Source: Halomonas citrativorans
GTDB taxonomy: Bacteria > Pseudomonadota > Gammaproteobacteria > Pseudomonadales > Halomonadaceae
Direction: 5' to 3'
Assembly (NCBI RefSeq): GCF_900163645.1
Contig: NZ_FUKM01000022.1
Span: forward strand, 1 to 44,804
Length of the DNA: 44,804 nucleotides
Part shown: one piece after another, positions 1-8,340 of the stretch
Layout of the letters: each line of letters opens with the position of its first letter
How positions within the stretch are numbered: position 1 is the stretch's first letter
Notes under the pieces: generated by a model
Databases searched by the model: none
What the model saw: only the letters and a program-made list of their open reading frames with translations
Told to the model about the DNA's origin: nothing
Program-made: the position numbers and the translations under genes

Positions 1-255
1 ACGCTTTGCGAGGAACGAGCAAAAGGCACCCGCGAAAGGCGGCGGAACGACGCCCGGATGTGCCACCAATGCCTACCCCGGCACCGCTTTGCGGCGCTCC
101 TGCGGGTGCGCTGCGCTTACCACGCGCTACAAGTTATCTAACGCTTTGATTATTCAAACGTAGCGCGCGGTAACGCTTTGCGAGGAACGAGCAAAAAGGC
201 ACCCGCGAAAGGCGGCGGAACGACGCCCCGGATACGCCCCACAACCCGGCACGCT
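1..255 (-). repeat. REP/BIME-like repeats, two copies, reverse orientation
   Basis: Non-coding stretch upstream of the metallo-beta-lactamase gene. It holds one copy of the window-wide repeat family cut by the window edge (1 to about 132) and a second partial copy starting at 159 with CGTAGCGCGCGGTAACGC. Both read as the reverse complement of the copies at 34340, 36985, 41233 and 44412. Shared landmarks are GCGAGGAACGAGC, GGCACCCGCGAAAGGCGGC and, at the other arm, GCGGGTGCGCTGCGCTTACC. The short predicted reading frames here are by-products of the repeat. The gene's Shine-Dalgarno (AAGGAG, about 291-296) lies just outside the repeats. Confidence 0.85.
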
Positions 256-300
256 ACTTGGCTTCGTGAAGCCCCCTAACAACACCAAAAAAGGAGCCAC

Positions 301-1686
301 ATGCTCGACATTATTCATCACGGTGGCGCAACCGGTGTTACCGGCAGTTGCCACCAGCTCATATTGAATAGCGAACACTCACTACTCATCGACTGCGGCC
401 TCTTTCAAGGCGAAGACGCAGAAAAAGATAGCTTCGCACAGCTACAAATCGAATTTGATATCAGCACCGTACAGGCGCTTATCATCACCCACGTCCATAT
501 TGACCACGTAGGGCGGCTACCGTACCTACTGGCCGCCGGGTTTAAAGGCCCCATCATCTGCTCAGAGCCTTCTGCCAAGCTATTGCCCCTGGTCATTGAA
601 GACGCGCTAAAAATTGGCTTCACCCGCAACGCCCAACTGATCCAACGCTTTCAGGAACAGTTAAAACAGCAGATCGTAAGCGTGCCCTATGGCAAGTGGC
701 ACCGCGTTGCTCACAATACTATCGGCACCGCACGCATAAAACTTAAGCGGGCAGGGCATATTCTCGGTTCTTGCTACGTGGAAGTAGCCTGTCAAGCCGC
801 TGAAACTAATGAAAAAGAGCGTATCGTTTTCTCCGGCGACCTGGGCGCACCTCACGCGCCACTGTTACCTGCACCGAAATCGCCCCACTGCTGCGACCAG
901 CTAGTGCTGGAAAGCACCTACGGCAACCGTACCCACCCGGACCGCCGTCAGCGCCGTGCCGTTTTAAGAAAAGCGATAGAACAAGCGCTAGCCAACGGCG
1001 GCACGGTCATGGTGCCCGCCTTCAGCATAGGCCGCACGCAAGAACTGCTTTACGAACTGGAAGGCATTATTCATGAAGCCAAAAACCACCAGTGGAGCAC
1101 GCTAGAAATTATCGTCGATTCACCGCTGGCAGCCCGCTTTACCAAGGTATACCGCGAGCTAAAACCCTACTGGGACGATGAAGCCCAAAAGCGCCTGACA
1201 AGGGGCCGCCATCCACTCAACTTTGCCAGCCTCTACACCGTAGAAAGCCACACCGAACACGAGCAAACGGTTGAGTATTTAGCCAAAACCGGCAGGCCCG
1301 CCGTGGTGATAGCCGCCAGCGGCATGTGTGCCGGTGGGCGCATTATGAACTACCTAAAAGCCATGCTAGGCGATGCCCGCCACCAAGTGCTATTTGTAGG
1401 CTACCAGGGCGCAGGCACTCCTGGCCGCGCCATACAGCAATACGGCCAAGGCGGCTGGGTAGAAATCGATGGCCAGCGTATTGATATTAACGCAGGCGTT
1501 ACCTCCATCAGTGGCTACTCTGCTCACGCCGACCAGCGTGATCTGCTTAACTTCGTAAAACGTATGCGCCGCTGGCCCCACACCATCCGTCTGGTACATG
1601 GTGATCAAACTGCCCGTGAAACGTTAAAGAGCGAGCTTGAAAGCCTTTATAAGCGCAAAGGTATGCGCGTAACGATAATGAGCTAA
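301..1686 (+). CDS. beta-CASP metallo-beta-lactamase, RNA-processing (YSH1-like) exonuclease
   Basis: 461 residues. Probable Zn-dependent ribonuclease of the beta-CASP family, cytosolic. Visible motifs in order: HVHIDHVG (motif 2), a motif-3 His in AGHILGS, SGDLG (motif 4), the acidic motif A in LESTYGNRTH, then the beta-CASP insert with VPAFSIGRTQE and ASGMCAGGRI, motif B SAHADQ and motif C LVHGD near the C terminus. All metal ligands appear intact and the length fits bacterial family members. The ATG has a good Shine-Dalgarno (AAGGAG). The gene stands apart from the polysaccharide genes in function; the next gene begins about 80 bp on. The substrate, mRNA or structured RNA, cannot be told from the sequence. 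Confidence 0.9.
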   Translation: MLDIIHHGGATGVTGSCHQLILNSEHSLLIDCGLFQGEDAEKDSFAQLQIEFDISTVQALIITHVHIDHVGRLPYLLAAGFKGPIICSEPSAKLLPLVIEDALKIGFTRNAQLIQRFQEQLKQQIVSVPYGKWHRVAHNTIGTARIKLKRAGHILGSCYVEVACQAAETNEKERIVFSGDLGAPHAPLLPAPKSPHCCDQLVLESTYGNRTHPDRRQRRAVLRKAIEQALANGGTVMVPAFSIGRTQELLYELEGIIHEAKNHQWSTLEIIVDSPLAARFTKVYRELKPYWDDEAQKRLTRGRHPLNFASLYTVESHTEHEQTVEYLAKTGRPAVVIAASGMCAGGRIMNYLKAMLGDARHQVLFVGYQGAGTPGRAIQQYGQGGWVEIDGQRIDINAGVTSISGYSAHADQRDLLNFVKRMRRWPHTIRLVHGDQTARETLKSELESLYKRKGMRVTIMS

Positions 1687-1769
1687 CCGGCCGTGACGAG
1701 GTGTTTTTCTCACTAAAAAAGCATCTTATAAAAAATATAGGCTTTAAATTTAATTTGGAATTCTCTGTA

Positions 1770-3557
1770 ATGGAAGATTGGTATAGCAAGTTTGAAAAAA
1801 AAGCTTCTAACAAGGAATATCTTTCTTTAGTAGAAATATCCGAAGTGGTTTCAAGATATCAAAAATTTACTGCTTGGCATTATATACAATATATATCTGC
1901 CTTATATGCATTAAGTTTAAAAGGAAGAGGTGCAGAAGTCACGCTTGAAGCGATTAATTTTTTTCCAGATGATCTTTCATTAAGAATTCAGTATGCCGAG
2001 AATGCGATGTTTTCTTCTAGTTGGGACGCCGCAATTTCACGCTGGCAGTATATAATAGCTAATTTCAATAGTTATCCTGAGGGCGTTTTTTGGAGGCTGG
2101 CAATTTCTTATATCAAGGCGCTTAGATTTAAGGAAGCCAGACGTGTAGTAGGGTTAATTGAAGGCAAGTATGGTAATAGTCAAAAGCTTAATGACTTGAT
2201 GTCATTGATTGATTCGTCAGAAGCACAAAAATATATACTTAATGTAAAAGTGAAGTCGTCACATTATCCTTGTAATATAGATAAATCTCCAGAAAATGAA
2301 AATATAGGAAGAAGTAAAGATTTTATAAAATACAGGCTGTGTGGTTGGGTAAAGGTCTCGAAAGGAAAAAAATGCCTTTTAGCAGTCAAGAATAATAAGA
2401 ACGAAGTGGTTTATTTAGAGTTAAATGTAAAAAGGCCTGACGTTAAAAAGCATTTTGAAAAGCAAGGAGACGACAATGCTGAAGTGAAATGCGGCTTTGA
2501 CCATTACGTCGATATTTCTGAAGGCGCTTACGTAGGTATCTTGCTAGAGGAAACTGAAGAGTGGCTTTTACAGCTTGAGCTCGTTGAATTACAAAGCGTG
2601 TTGGAAGGAAAAGAAGGGTGGCTTTTTCTTGATAATGACGCCAATCAAAGCGTTAATCAGTTCATTGGAAAAGCACTGCTTTCTGAAGATATGTTTTTAG
2701 CATGGGAAGACTATGCTAATGACCTCCTTGAATATCAAGAAAAGTTAAACCTGATACATTTTATTGCCAGCTCTAAAGAGGCCGTTCTCCCTCAGTATTA
2801 TCCGCACCAAAGAGGACTCACTAATGTTTTTGAACAAGTAAATGGTCTTCTTGAAAATAAAAATGTTAATAGTGTTAGCGTTACAAGGTTGATGTCGGAA
2901 AAGAAGGGGGCTTACTATAAAACGGATACGCATTGGAGTGATTATGGTGCTTATCTGGCTTACCTTTCTATTATGGAAAGAGGTGGTTTTCAGTGGGTGG
3001 TTAAGGATATCACCTTCAACGAAGTCGAAGCGACGGGCGATCTGGGATCCAAGTTACATCCTGAAAGAAGGTCCTTAAAAAAATCACACGTATATGATGG
3101 GCCCAAAGCAACATGTGTTTTTGATAATAGGGTTTCTGGTGCCGGATCCATAACGATTTGGAAAAATTCTGGAGCACACTACTCTAAAACGGCCGTATTG
3201 TTTGGAGATAGTTTTTTGAAGTCCGGTTGTTTGATGAGTTATTTTACATATTCCTTTAGCCGGGTCGTGGTTGTAAATCTGCCGGGTTCCTTGATTGATG
3301 AAATTATATCTTATGAATCGCCTGATATTGTAGTTGTTCAAACTAATGATAGATACCTTCTAGCGCCCGGAAAAATATATAAAAAAATAGATTCTCATGA
3401 ATCGCCTGTTTCTCTAAAGGTTTCGACTTTTTCGGAAATGGAGAAGGAGGATATGGTGAGAAATATTTCAGCGTATTTCGAAGAATATTTTTATAAAAAC
3501 AAAATGTTAGAAATTCTCAAAAAGTTGTCTGATCATAAGCCGAAGGTTAGTTGTTAA
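1770..3557 (+). CDS. AlgX/AlgJ-like SGNH polysaccharide O-acetyltransferase with helical N-terminal region
   Basis: About 595 residues from the ATG at 1770, preceded by GGAA nine bases upstream. A GTG at 1701 would add 23 residues but has no spaced Shine-Dalgarno. The N-terminal part (about 1-180) is helical and TPR-like. The C-terminal part carries the hallmarks of the AlgX/AlgJ SGNH fold: EGKEGWLFLDND, DTHW with the catalytic Asp and His (about residues 386-388), GDLGSKLHPER, and a GDSF block with the probable nucleophile Ser481. By family analogy it would transfer acetyl groups to an extracellular or periplasmic polysaccharide, yet I see no signal peptide or membrane segment. It is AT-rich compared with the gene before it. 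A paralogue lies at 30516-31928 with the same order of motifs. Confidence 0.75.
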   Translation: MEDWYSKFEKKASNKEYLSLVEISEVVSRYQKFTAWHYIQYISALYALSLKGRGAEVTLEAINFFPDDLSLRIQYAENAMFSSSWDAAISRWQYIIANFNSYPEGVFWRLAISYIKALRFKEARRVVGLIEGKYGNSQKLNDLMSLIDSSEAQKYILNVKVKSSHYPCNIDKSPENENIGRSKDFIKYRLCGWVKVSKGKKCLLAVKNNKNEVVYLELNVKRPDVKKHFEKQGDDNAEVKCGFDHYVDISEGAYVGILLEETEEWLLQLELVELQSVLEGKEGWLFLDNDANQSVNQFIGKALLSEDMFLAWEDYANDLLEYQEKLNLIHFIASSKEAVLPQYYPHQRGLTNVFEQVNGLLENKNVNSVSVTRLMSEKKGAYYKTDTHWSDYGAYLAYLSIMERGGFQWVVKDITFNEVEATGDLGSKLHPERRSLKKSHVYDGPKATCVFDNRVSGAGSITIWKNSGAHYSKTAVLFGDSFLKSGCLMSYFTYSFSRVVVVNLPGSLIDEIISYESPDIVVVQTNDRYLLAPGKIYKKIDSHESPVSLKVSTFSEMEKEDMVRNISAYFEEYFYKNKMLEILKKLSDHKPKVSC

Positions 3558-3770
3558 AGGTTGTTTGTGTTTAAACTTGGGTGCTGAAAAGTACTTATGG
3601 CAACCGCATCTACTGGTTTGCCAAGACTGCTGCACGGTAATAAAAACGCCTAGCGTAGTGTGGGTAAACCGTGAGGCACACATTTGGCGAAACTAGCCGC
3701 ACGCATAAGGCAGGAGAACTAACCTGCCCTTAATGTCGAACCCTCCAATATCACTGGCTTTTAATAGCAC

Positions 3771-4673
3771 ATGATTGAAGTTAAAAACCTGTACAAGCGC
3801 TACCATAACCACCACGGCAGCGACTGGGTACTTAAAGATATTAATATCACTATCCCCACAGGGGTGAGCGTTGGCTTGATCGGCGCCAACGGTGCCGGTA
3901 AATCTACGCTATTGCGCCTAATCGCAGGTATGGATACGCCTGAACGCGGGGAAGTCATCCGCCGCAGCCGCGTTTCCTGGCCGGTTGGGCTTTCAGGCGG
4001 TATGCAAAGTAATATGACAGGCCGCCAAAACGCCAAGTTTGTGGCCCGTGTGCAGGGCAGCAGCCCAAAAGAAGTACAGCGCGTCATTCAGTTTGTCGAA
4101 GACTTTGCCGAGATTGGCCGCGCGTTCGATGAACCGATCCGCACCTACTCATCTGGTATGAGATCCCGCATTTCATTTGGGCTATCGCTTGCGTTCGATT
4201 TTGACGTGTATATTTCCGATGAAGCCACCGCCGTTGGCGACCGTGCCTTTAAAGACAAAGCCAAAAAGCTCTTTCAGTCGAAAGTGGGCCAAGCCTCACT
4301 CATTATGGTATCCCACTCGGAAGACATACTGAAAGACTTATGCCAGGCAGGCCTATACCTTAAAAACGGCAGCGCCTACTGGTACGAAGATATCAACGAA
4401 GCGATTTCCGTATACCACGCCGACGCTGACGCCAAGAAAAAGGCAGGCGAAAGCGCATTGCCTAACGATGTGATTGGCGCAAGGCACTACCTGGCGGAGT
4501 GCCATCAAATTTTAAAAGGCGCGCAAGAAACGCTAAAAGAATTACAAGAAGAGAGCGCGCCCGCCGAACACATCAAGGCCGCAAGACAAGACGTTAATAC
4601 GGCAGGGGCTGTAGCCAAAGAGGCACGGTTACATCTGGACACGCTTATAGAAACACAGAGCCAAACTAAATAA
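3771..4673 (+). CDS. KpsT-like polysaccharide ABC-transporter ATP-binding protein with C-terminal helical extension
   Basis: 300 residues. Nucleotide-binding domain of an ABC-2 polysaccharide exporter (KpsT/Wzt group). Walker A GANGAGKST is at residues 38-46; the YSSGM signature, the Walker B strand ending in ISDEA, and the SHSED switch histidine are all present, so ATPase activity is expected. KpsT proteins usually end near residue 220; here about 80 further charged, helical residues follow. The usual partner permease (KpsM) and the KpsE/KpsD-type export proteins are absent from the window. No clear Shine-Dalgarno precedes the ATG; a 13-codon frame overlaps it by ATGA but looks accidental. 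GC content is like the chromosomal genes, unlike the AT-rich gene before it. Confidence 0.85.
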   Translation: MIEVKNLYKRYHNHHGSDWVLKDINITIPTGVSVGLIGANGAGKSTLLRLIAGMDTPERGEVIRRSRVSWPVGLSGGMQSNMTGRQNAKFVARVQGSSPKEVQRVIQFVEDFAEIGRAFDEPIRTYSSGMRSRISFGLSLAFDFDVYISDEATAVGDRAFKDKAKKLFQSKVGQASLIMVSHSEDILKDLCQAGLYLKNGSAYWYEDINEAISVYHADADAKKKAGESALPNDVIGARHYLAECHQILKGAQETLKELQEESAPAEHIKAARQDVNTAGAVAKEARLHLDTLIETQSQTK

Positions 4674-4993
4674 GCAGTTTGCAAAGGTGCTAATTGACCA
4701 GTTGTTGACAAAATACATAGAGAAATAAAGCAAGTTTCGGTAATTTAAACCTCTGCCTAGCATATTAAATAGCATCAGCTGTAATTTCCAGTAGCAGCCA
4801 TTAAGAATGCTTGGAAGACAGTCTTCTCTTAGGAGGATCATAGTTATTTGATGCTAACTGTTACGCAAAGACTTCTAGATATCGAAGTGCTCAGTATGAT
4901 GATTTGCATCCGTTACTATTAATTGGCGTAAATTACCCTTTTACAGCTAGTTAAAGCAGCTGTTAATTTTCTATTATTAGGGATAAATGCACG
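4674..4993 (+). other. 320-bp intergenic region, AT-rich
   Basis: Lies between the ABC ATPase and the first coiled-coil gene. It contains a TTGACA hexamer at about 4705 but no convincing -10 box at the right distance, so a promoter is only possible. The only clear signal is a Shine-Dalgarno-like TAGGGA about ten bases before the ATG at 4994. I see no repeat of the REP-like family, no terminator hairpin and no JUMPstart/ops element. A 70-codon minus-strand frame here overlaps the ATPase end and has no supporting features. Confidence 0.5.
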
Positions 4994-6379
4994 ATGCTAC
5001 AGGTAATTTATCTTGGCTTTTCCAAGCTGACAGAATATACAGCAGTGACATCCACTGCGCTGCAACAAGCACCCGAAAAAGTGGACGCGCTAACACTTGA
5101 GGCACATTCCGCCAGTCAGTTTGAAGCCCTCAGTAATTGGTTGCAGCACGAGAGCAAGCCTGGGGCAGTACTGATATGGCACAAGCCTACTGCCTTCATT
5201 GCCGATTGCCTAGCGCGAGAAGAACCTATTGACGGCTCTCTTGTACAGTGGAAAGACATGGCTCAGCGACTACTGAAGCTATTTCGTCGCCACCGTAGCC
5301 AGCTAATATTATTAGGCATGGCACCGGGAGAAACGCTCTCGCCTCCCGGTGAGCTTCCCGATAAAATTACCGATGTGCTCCTGCAAGCAGAAGTTACAGT
5401 AAAACGTCTGCCTGAAGCCTCGCCGCTCTATCGACTAGCCGCAGCACAGTTGGTTGCTGAAGATGCTGAATTACAAGAAGTGCTAGCTTTTCTTACTGGA
5501 AGTAGCCATGCCTCTAGTACCCCCCATGAGCAAGCAAGCGAAATTGTGCACAAGGTTCTGCAGGGTGCGAACGAGAGTCATTGTGCTGAGCAGCAGCTTA
5601 AACAACTTACTCAAGAGCGTGACAGCGCAACGGAAGAGAATAAGCTATTACTTACTCAACTGGATAGCGTGCAGGAAGCACTGGAAACAGCTCAGCAGCA
5701 AGCAAGAACAGCAGCTTCAAGCCAACAAAATGAACAGCAGCTTAGAAAGATGATTGATGAGCGCGATAGTGCCCAAAAAGAGAATAAGCTATTACTTGCT
5801 CAATTGGATAGCGTGCAGGAAGCACTGGAAACAGCTCGGCAGCAAGCAAGCGCAGCAGCTTCAAGTCAACAAACCGAACAGCAACTTAAAAAGTCGGTTG
5901 ACGAGCGTGATAACGCCCAGGAAGAAAATGAGCTGTTATTGTCACAGTTGCATATAGTTCAAGAAGCTTTGGAAGAAGCCTATATAGAGCTGAAATCGGG
6001 TACCAGCGAAGCAGAGAGCAAAAGGTTGAAAAGCCTAATGAGTTGGCTGCGCGCGCATGCTCGGCGCCAAGCCAGAGCTGCCTATAGCCAGGACAGTGAA
6101 TCCTTGCAAGAACAAATCTCTTTATTGGAGAAAAGCGAATTATTTGATGCCAAATGGTATCTAGATAAGTATAAGGACGTAGCAAAAGCTAACATTAATC
6201 CGATTGAGCACTACATCAAGTTCGGCGCGATCGAAGGGCGTAACCCAAGCCCTCTGTTTGATACTGAATATTATGTGTTGACATACCCTGATATAGCCGC
6301 CTCGGGTCTCCATCCTCTATTGCATTATTTGCGCGATGGCGTTAAAGAACAGCGTAAAACGCAGGAGTCGCCTACATGA
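4994..6379 (+). CDS. coiled-coil protein with C-terminal FDxxWY/PDVA repeat module
   Basis: 461 residues, function unknown. Residues 1 to about 175 form an unrecognised alpha/beta domain. Residues about 199-342 are three near-identical 48-residue coiled-coil repeats rich in Gln, Glu and Ala (ERDSA..ENKLLL..LDSVQEALE). Residues about 380-455 hold two copies of the aromatic module: FDAKWY, KDVAK, HYIKFG, EGRNP, then FDTEYY, YPDIA, HYLRDG. The same module occurs in three further proteins of this locus (23456, 25152 and 27272). No signal peptide or membrane segment is visible. The stop overlaps the next start by ATGA, so the two are probably translationally coupled. A scaffold role in glycan assembly is inference only. 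Confidence 0.7.
   Translation: MLQVIYLGFSKLTEYTAVTSTALQQAPEKVDALTLEAHSASQFEALSNWLQHESKPGAVLIWHKPTAFIADCLAREEPIDGSLVQWKDMAQRLLKLFRRHRSQLILLGMAPGETLSPPGELPDKITDVLLQAEVTVKRLPEASPLYRLAAAQLVAEDAELQEVLAFLTGSSHASSTPHEQASEIVHKVLQGANESHCAEQQLKQLTQERDSATEENKLLLTQLDSVQEALETAQQQARTAASSQQNEQQLRKMIDERDSAQKENKLLLAQLDSVQEALETARQQASAAASSQQTEQQLKKSVDERDNAQEENELLLSQLHIVQEALEEAYIELKSGTSEAESKRLKSLMSWLRAHARRQARAAYSQDSESLQEQISLLEKSELFDAKWYLDKYKDVAKANINPIEHYIKFGAIEGRNPSPLFDTEYYVLTYPDIAASGLHPLLHYLRDGVKEQRKTQESPT
5588..6019 (+). repeat. three tandem 144-bp in-frame repeats (48 residues each)
   Basis: Copies at 5588-5731, 5732-5875 and 5876-6019, in frame with the 461-residue coiled-coil protein. Each opens with a Glu-Gln-Gln-Leu codon block and contains GAGAATAAGCTATTACTT or a close variant. 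Copies 1 and 2 are much closer to each other than to copy 3, which suggests recent duplication of one coiled-coil segment. The unit length (48 residues, close to seven heptads) would preserve the coiled-coil register approximately. Confidence 0.9.
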
Positions 6380-8238
6380 ACGCTCCAGCCACACCACAGC
6401 TTATCCATATTGGGCCATTGCGCCAAGAGAGCGAAGCCCTCATTAAGCATATCGCTCTTCCTTCGCTTGTTATTACGCCCATGCTCGAGTGTCCAATGCT
6501 CAAAGACATGCAGCATGATTTGAAACATGTAAGCGCAGTGATTGCCTTAGAGGCAGGGGAAGCTACGTGCTATCGCTATAACGTGCCGGGATTTGATAGC
6601 TTATCGCCCGCGTCGGGGCTTAAATCGCTATATCCCGGAATTGCTGAAACGCAGCGAAAGCCAGTGGAAACACAGCTGCTAAATGAACTGATAAGTGAGC
6701 ATTGCCCACTAGGTGCGTTAATGACCCACTTGGTTCTGGAGCAACCCGAGCAGGCCCTGCACTTGCTAAAAGCGTGGCAAGCAGAAGGTATGCTAGATAA
6801 TCTTGAAGGGCTCTTTGTGCGTACTAGCCCGGTTAGCCTTTATGAAGGTATGCCAACCCAGGCAGAGCTAATTATTTGGTGTCAACAGTATGGGTTTGAT
6901 GCTAGCCCTGAAAAGATTGATCCTGTCAGCAGTGAAGACCCGGAATTTATACTGCTTGGATTCAAACGCAACGCGCTACACGTACCGTTAAAAGCCGCTC
7001 AAGAAAAGGCGGATACGCTCAAGCAAGAGTGTGACATTCTCAAAAATAAACTTGCCGAATACGAAAAGCTTCTAAAAGAGAATGCCAATCAGCTGAGCGA
7101 AGCAGCGGCAGCACTGCGGGAGACAGATGCACAGCTCAAAGAGCGCACGAAGCAACACAATGAGAAAACATTACAGGCGGAGAGTGCCAGTAAAAAGTGT
7201 GCCACGCTCAAACAGCAGTTTAGCGAAGTAGATGAAACGCTTCGTGAAACACAAGTACAGCTTAAAAAGTTTACAAAAGAACACGATGAGAAAACCTTAC
7301 AAGCGGAGAAAGCCAGCAAAGAATGTACTACGCTCAAACAACAGTTGAGCGAGAAAGAAAGCACTATCACGCAGCTCCGCGGGCAGTTGACTTCTCAGCA
7401 GCAGAATCAGGAAATTGTTAAAAGTAGTTTCGAAGCGCTGGAAAGTAAAATGGAAGGCAAGTTGGAGTCGCTATTAGGTGAACAGCGAAGCTATATACAG
7501 CAAACCAGTAATGCGCTTGGGCAGCATGTGACTAGACTGGCACATAAGCAACGCGATGAACGGGCGCTGACCCACTATCTTCATCATGGTCATAAACCAG
7601 TAAGCACAGAGCTAGATCCTGGCTACGCATTAGCTTTATTAGAGCGGTATCATTCGCAAGGCTACGATGTGGTGGTAGTGTTTGGTAGTGCAGCCACCAC
7701 TGAGTTACTTGCAAAGGCGGAGGTAAATTCCAAAGGGTACCAATCCCAGCTTATGTTAGGAGACCAGCATCATGATGTCGTAACACCCTCGGAAAATGAT
7801 CTTCCAACTTCTATTATTAGTATTGAGCACCAAAAATCGCGATGTAAAAAGTTAAAAAAGAGCTTAGAAATTAATCATTGCTCACAAATAGTAAACGTAG
7901 TTCACGCGCCTTGGGTAGAGTGTCAGTATCAAGGGAAAGTGACTCTTTTTTACAGTACAGAAGATATGCTCAAAAGGCTTAGTCAATGGCTGCAAGAAGA
8001 GGCTAATGTGCTAGTGGTAATTGGGCCGGAGCTTACAGAAGCAGGGCATATGGCTAACATAATACTACCGCACGTTCTTCAATACTTGCCCACACAAGCA
8101 ATTGACCTATGTTTGGAAAATAAAAAAAAATTACAAGAAGAACTTTGCTCTGATTGGGAAAGTTTGCTACGTGAACGTCAGCGCAGATACTATTGGCATG
8201 AGCTACCTAACGCTCTTTTTTTAAAGGTTTTAAGCTGA
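6376..8238 (+). CDS. coiled-coil protein with FkbM-like N-terminal and Rossmann-like C-terminal regions
   Basis: 620 residues, no assigned function. The N-terminal part (about 95-200) resembles the C-terminal half of FkbM-type methyltransferases: a LKAWQAEGMLDNLEGLFVR strand-helix-strand pattern, then VSLYEGMP and a closing LLGFKRN strand. The SAM-binding part of such enzymes is not evident, so it may be catalytically dead. Residues about 205-370 are a long coiled coil with two similar segments (RETDAQLKER and RETQVQLKKF). The last 220 residues form an alpha/beta region with a VVVVFGSA strand-loop. The gene starts inside the stop of the previous gene (ATGA). A run of nine A residues (about 8122-8130) lies near its end. 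A structural partner of the preceding protein is plausible. Confidence 0.6.
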   Translation: MNAPATPQLIHIGPLRQESEALIKHIALPSLVITPMLECPMLKDMQHDLKHVSAVIALEAGEATCYRYNVPGFDSLSPASGLKSLYPGIAETQRKPVETQLLNELISEHCPLGALMTHLVLEQPEQALHLLKAWQAEGMLDNLEGLFVRTSPVSLYEGMPTQAELIIWCQQYGFDASPEKIDPVSSEDPEFILLGFKRNALHVPLKAAQEKADTLKQECDILKNKLAEYEKLLKENANQLSEAAAALRETDAQLKERTKQHNEKTLQAESASKKCATLKQQFSEVDETLRETQVQLKKFTKEHDEKTLQAEKASKECTTLKQQLSEKESTITQLRGQLTSQQQNQEIVKSSFEALESKMEGKLESLLGEQRSYIQQTSNALGQHVTRLAHKQRDERALTHYLHHGHKPVSTELDPGYALALLERYHSQGYDVVVVFGSAATTELLAKAEVNSKGYQSQLMLGDQHHDVVTPSENDLPTSIISIEHQKSRCKKLKKSLEINHCSQIVNVVHAPWVECQYQGKVTLFYSTEDMLKRLSQWLQEEANVLVVIGPELTEAGHMANIILPHVLQYLPTQAIDLCLENKKKLQEELCSDWESLLRERQRRYYWHELPNALFLKVLS

Positions 8239-8340
8239 TTGTGCAGGCTGGATCTTAATGTTTGCCACAATTAATTGAATTTTTTATTAAAAGTAGTTTT
8301 TCAGTTTTGAAAAAAAACATCACAAGGAGGTAAATGTAAA

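Noticed and set aside
3733..3774. 13-codon frame overlapping the KpsT-like start by ATGA
   Set aside because: Too short and without a Shine-Dalgarno; no resemblance to a permease end could be shown.
4674..4993. JUMPstart/ops element ahead of the polysaccharide genes
   Set aside because: No GGCGGTAG core was found in this leader.
5508..5957. Two plus-strand frames with a shared ISYYLLNWIACRKHWKQL string
   Set aside because: Out-of-frame reading of the 144-bp tandem repeats inside the 461-residue coiled-coil gene.
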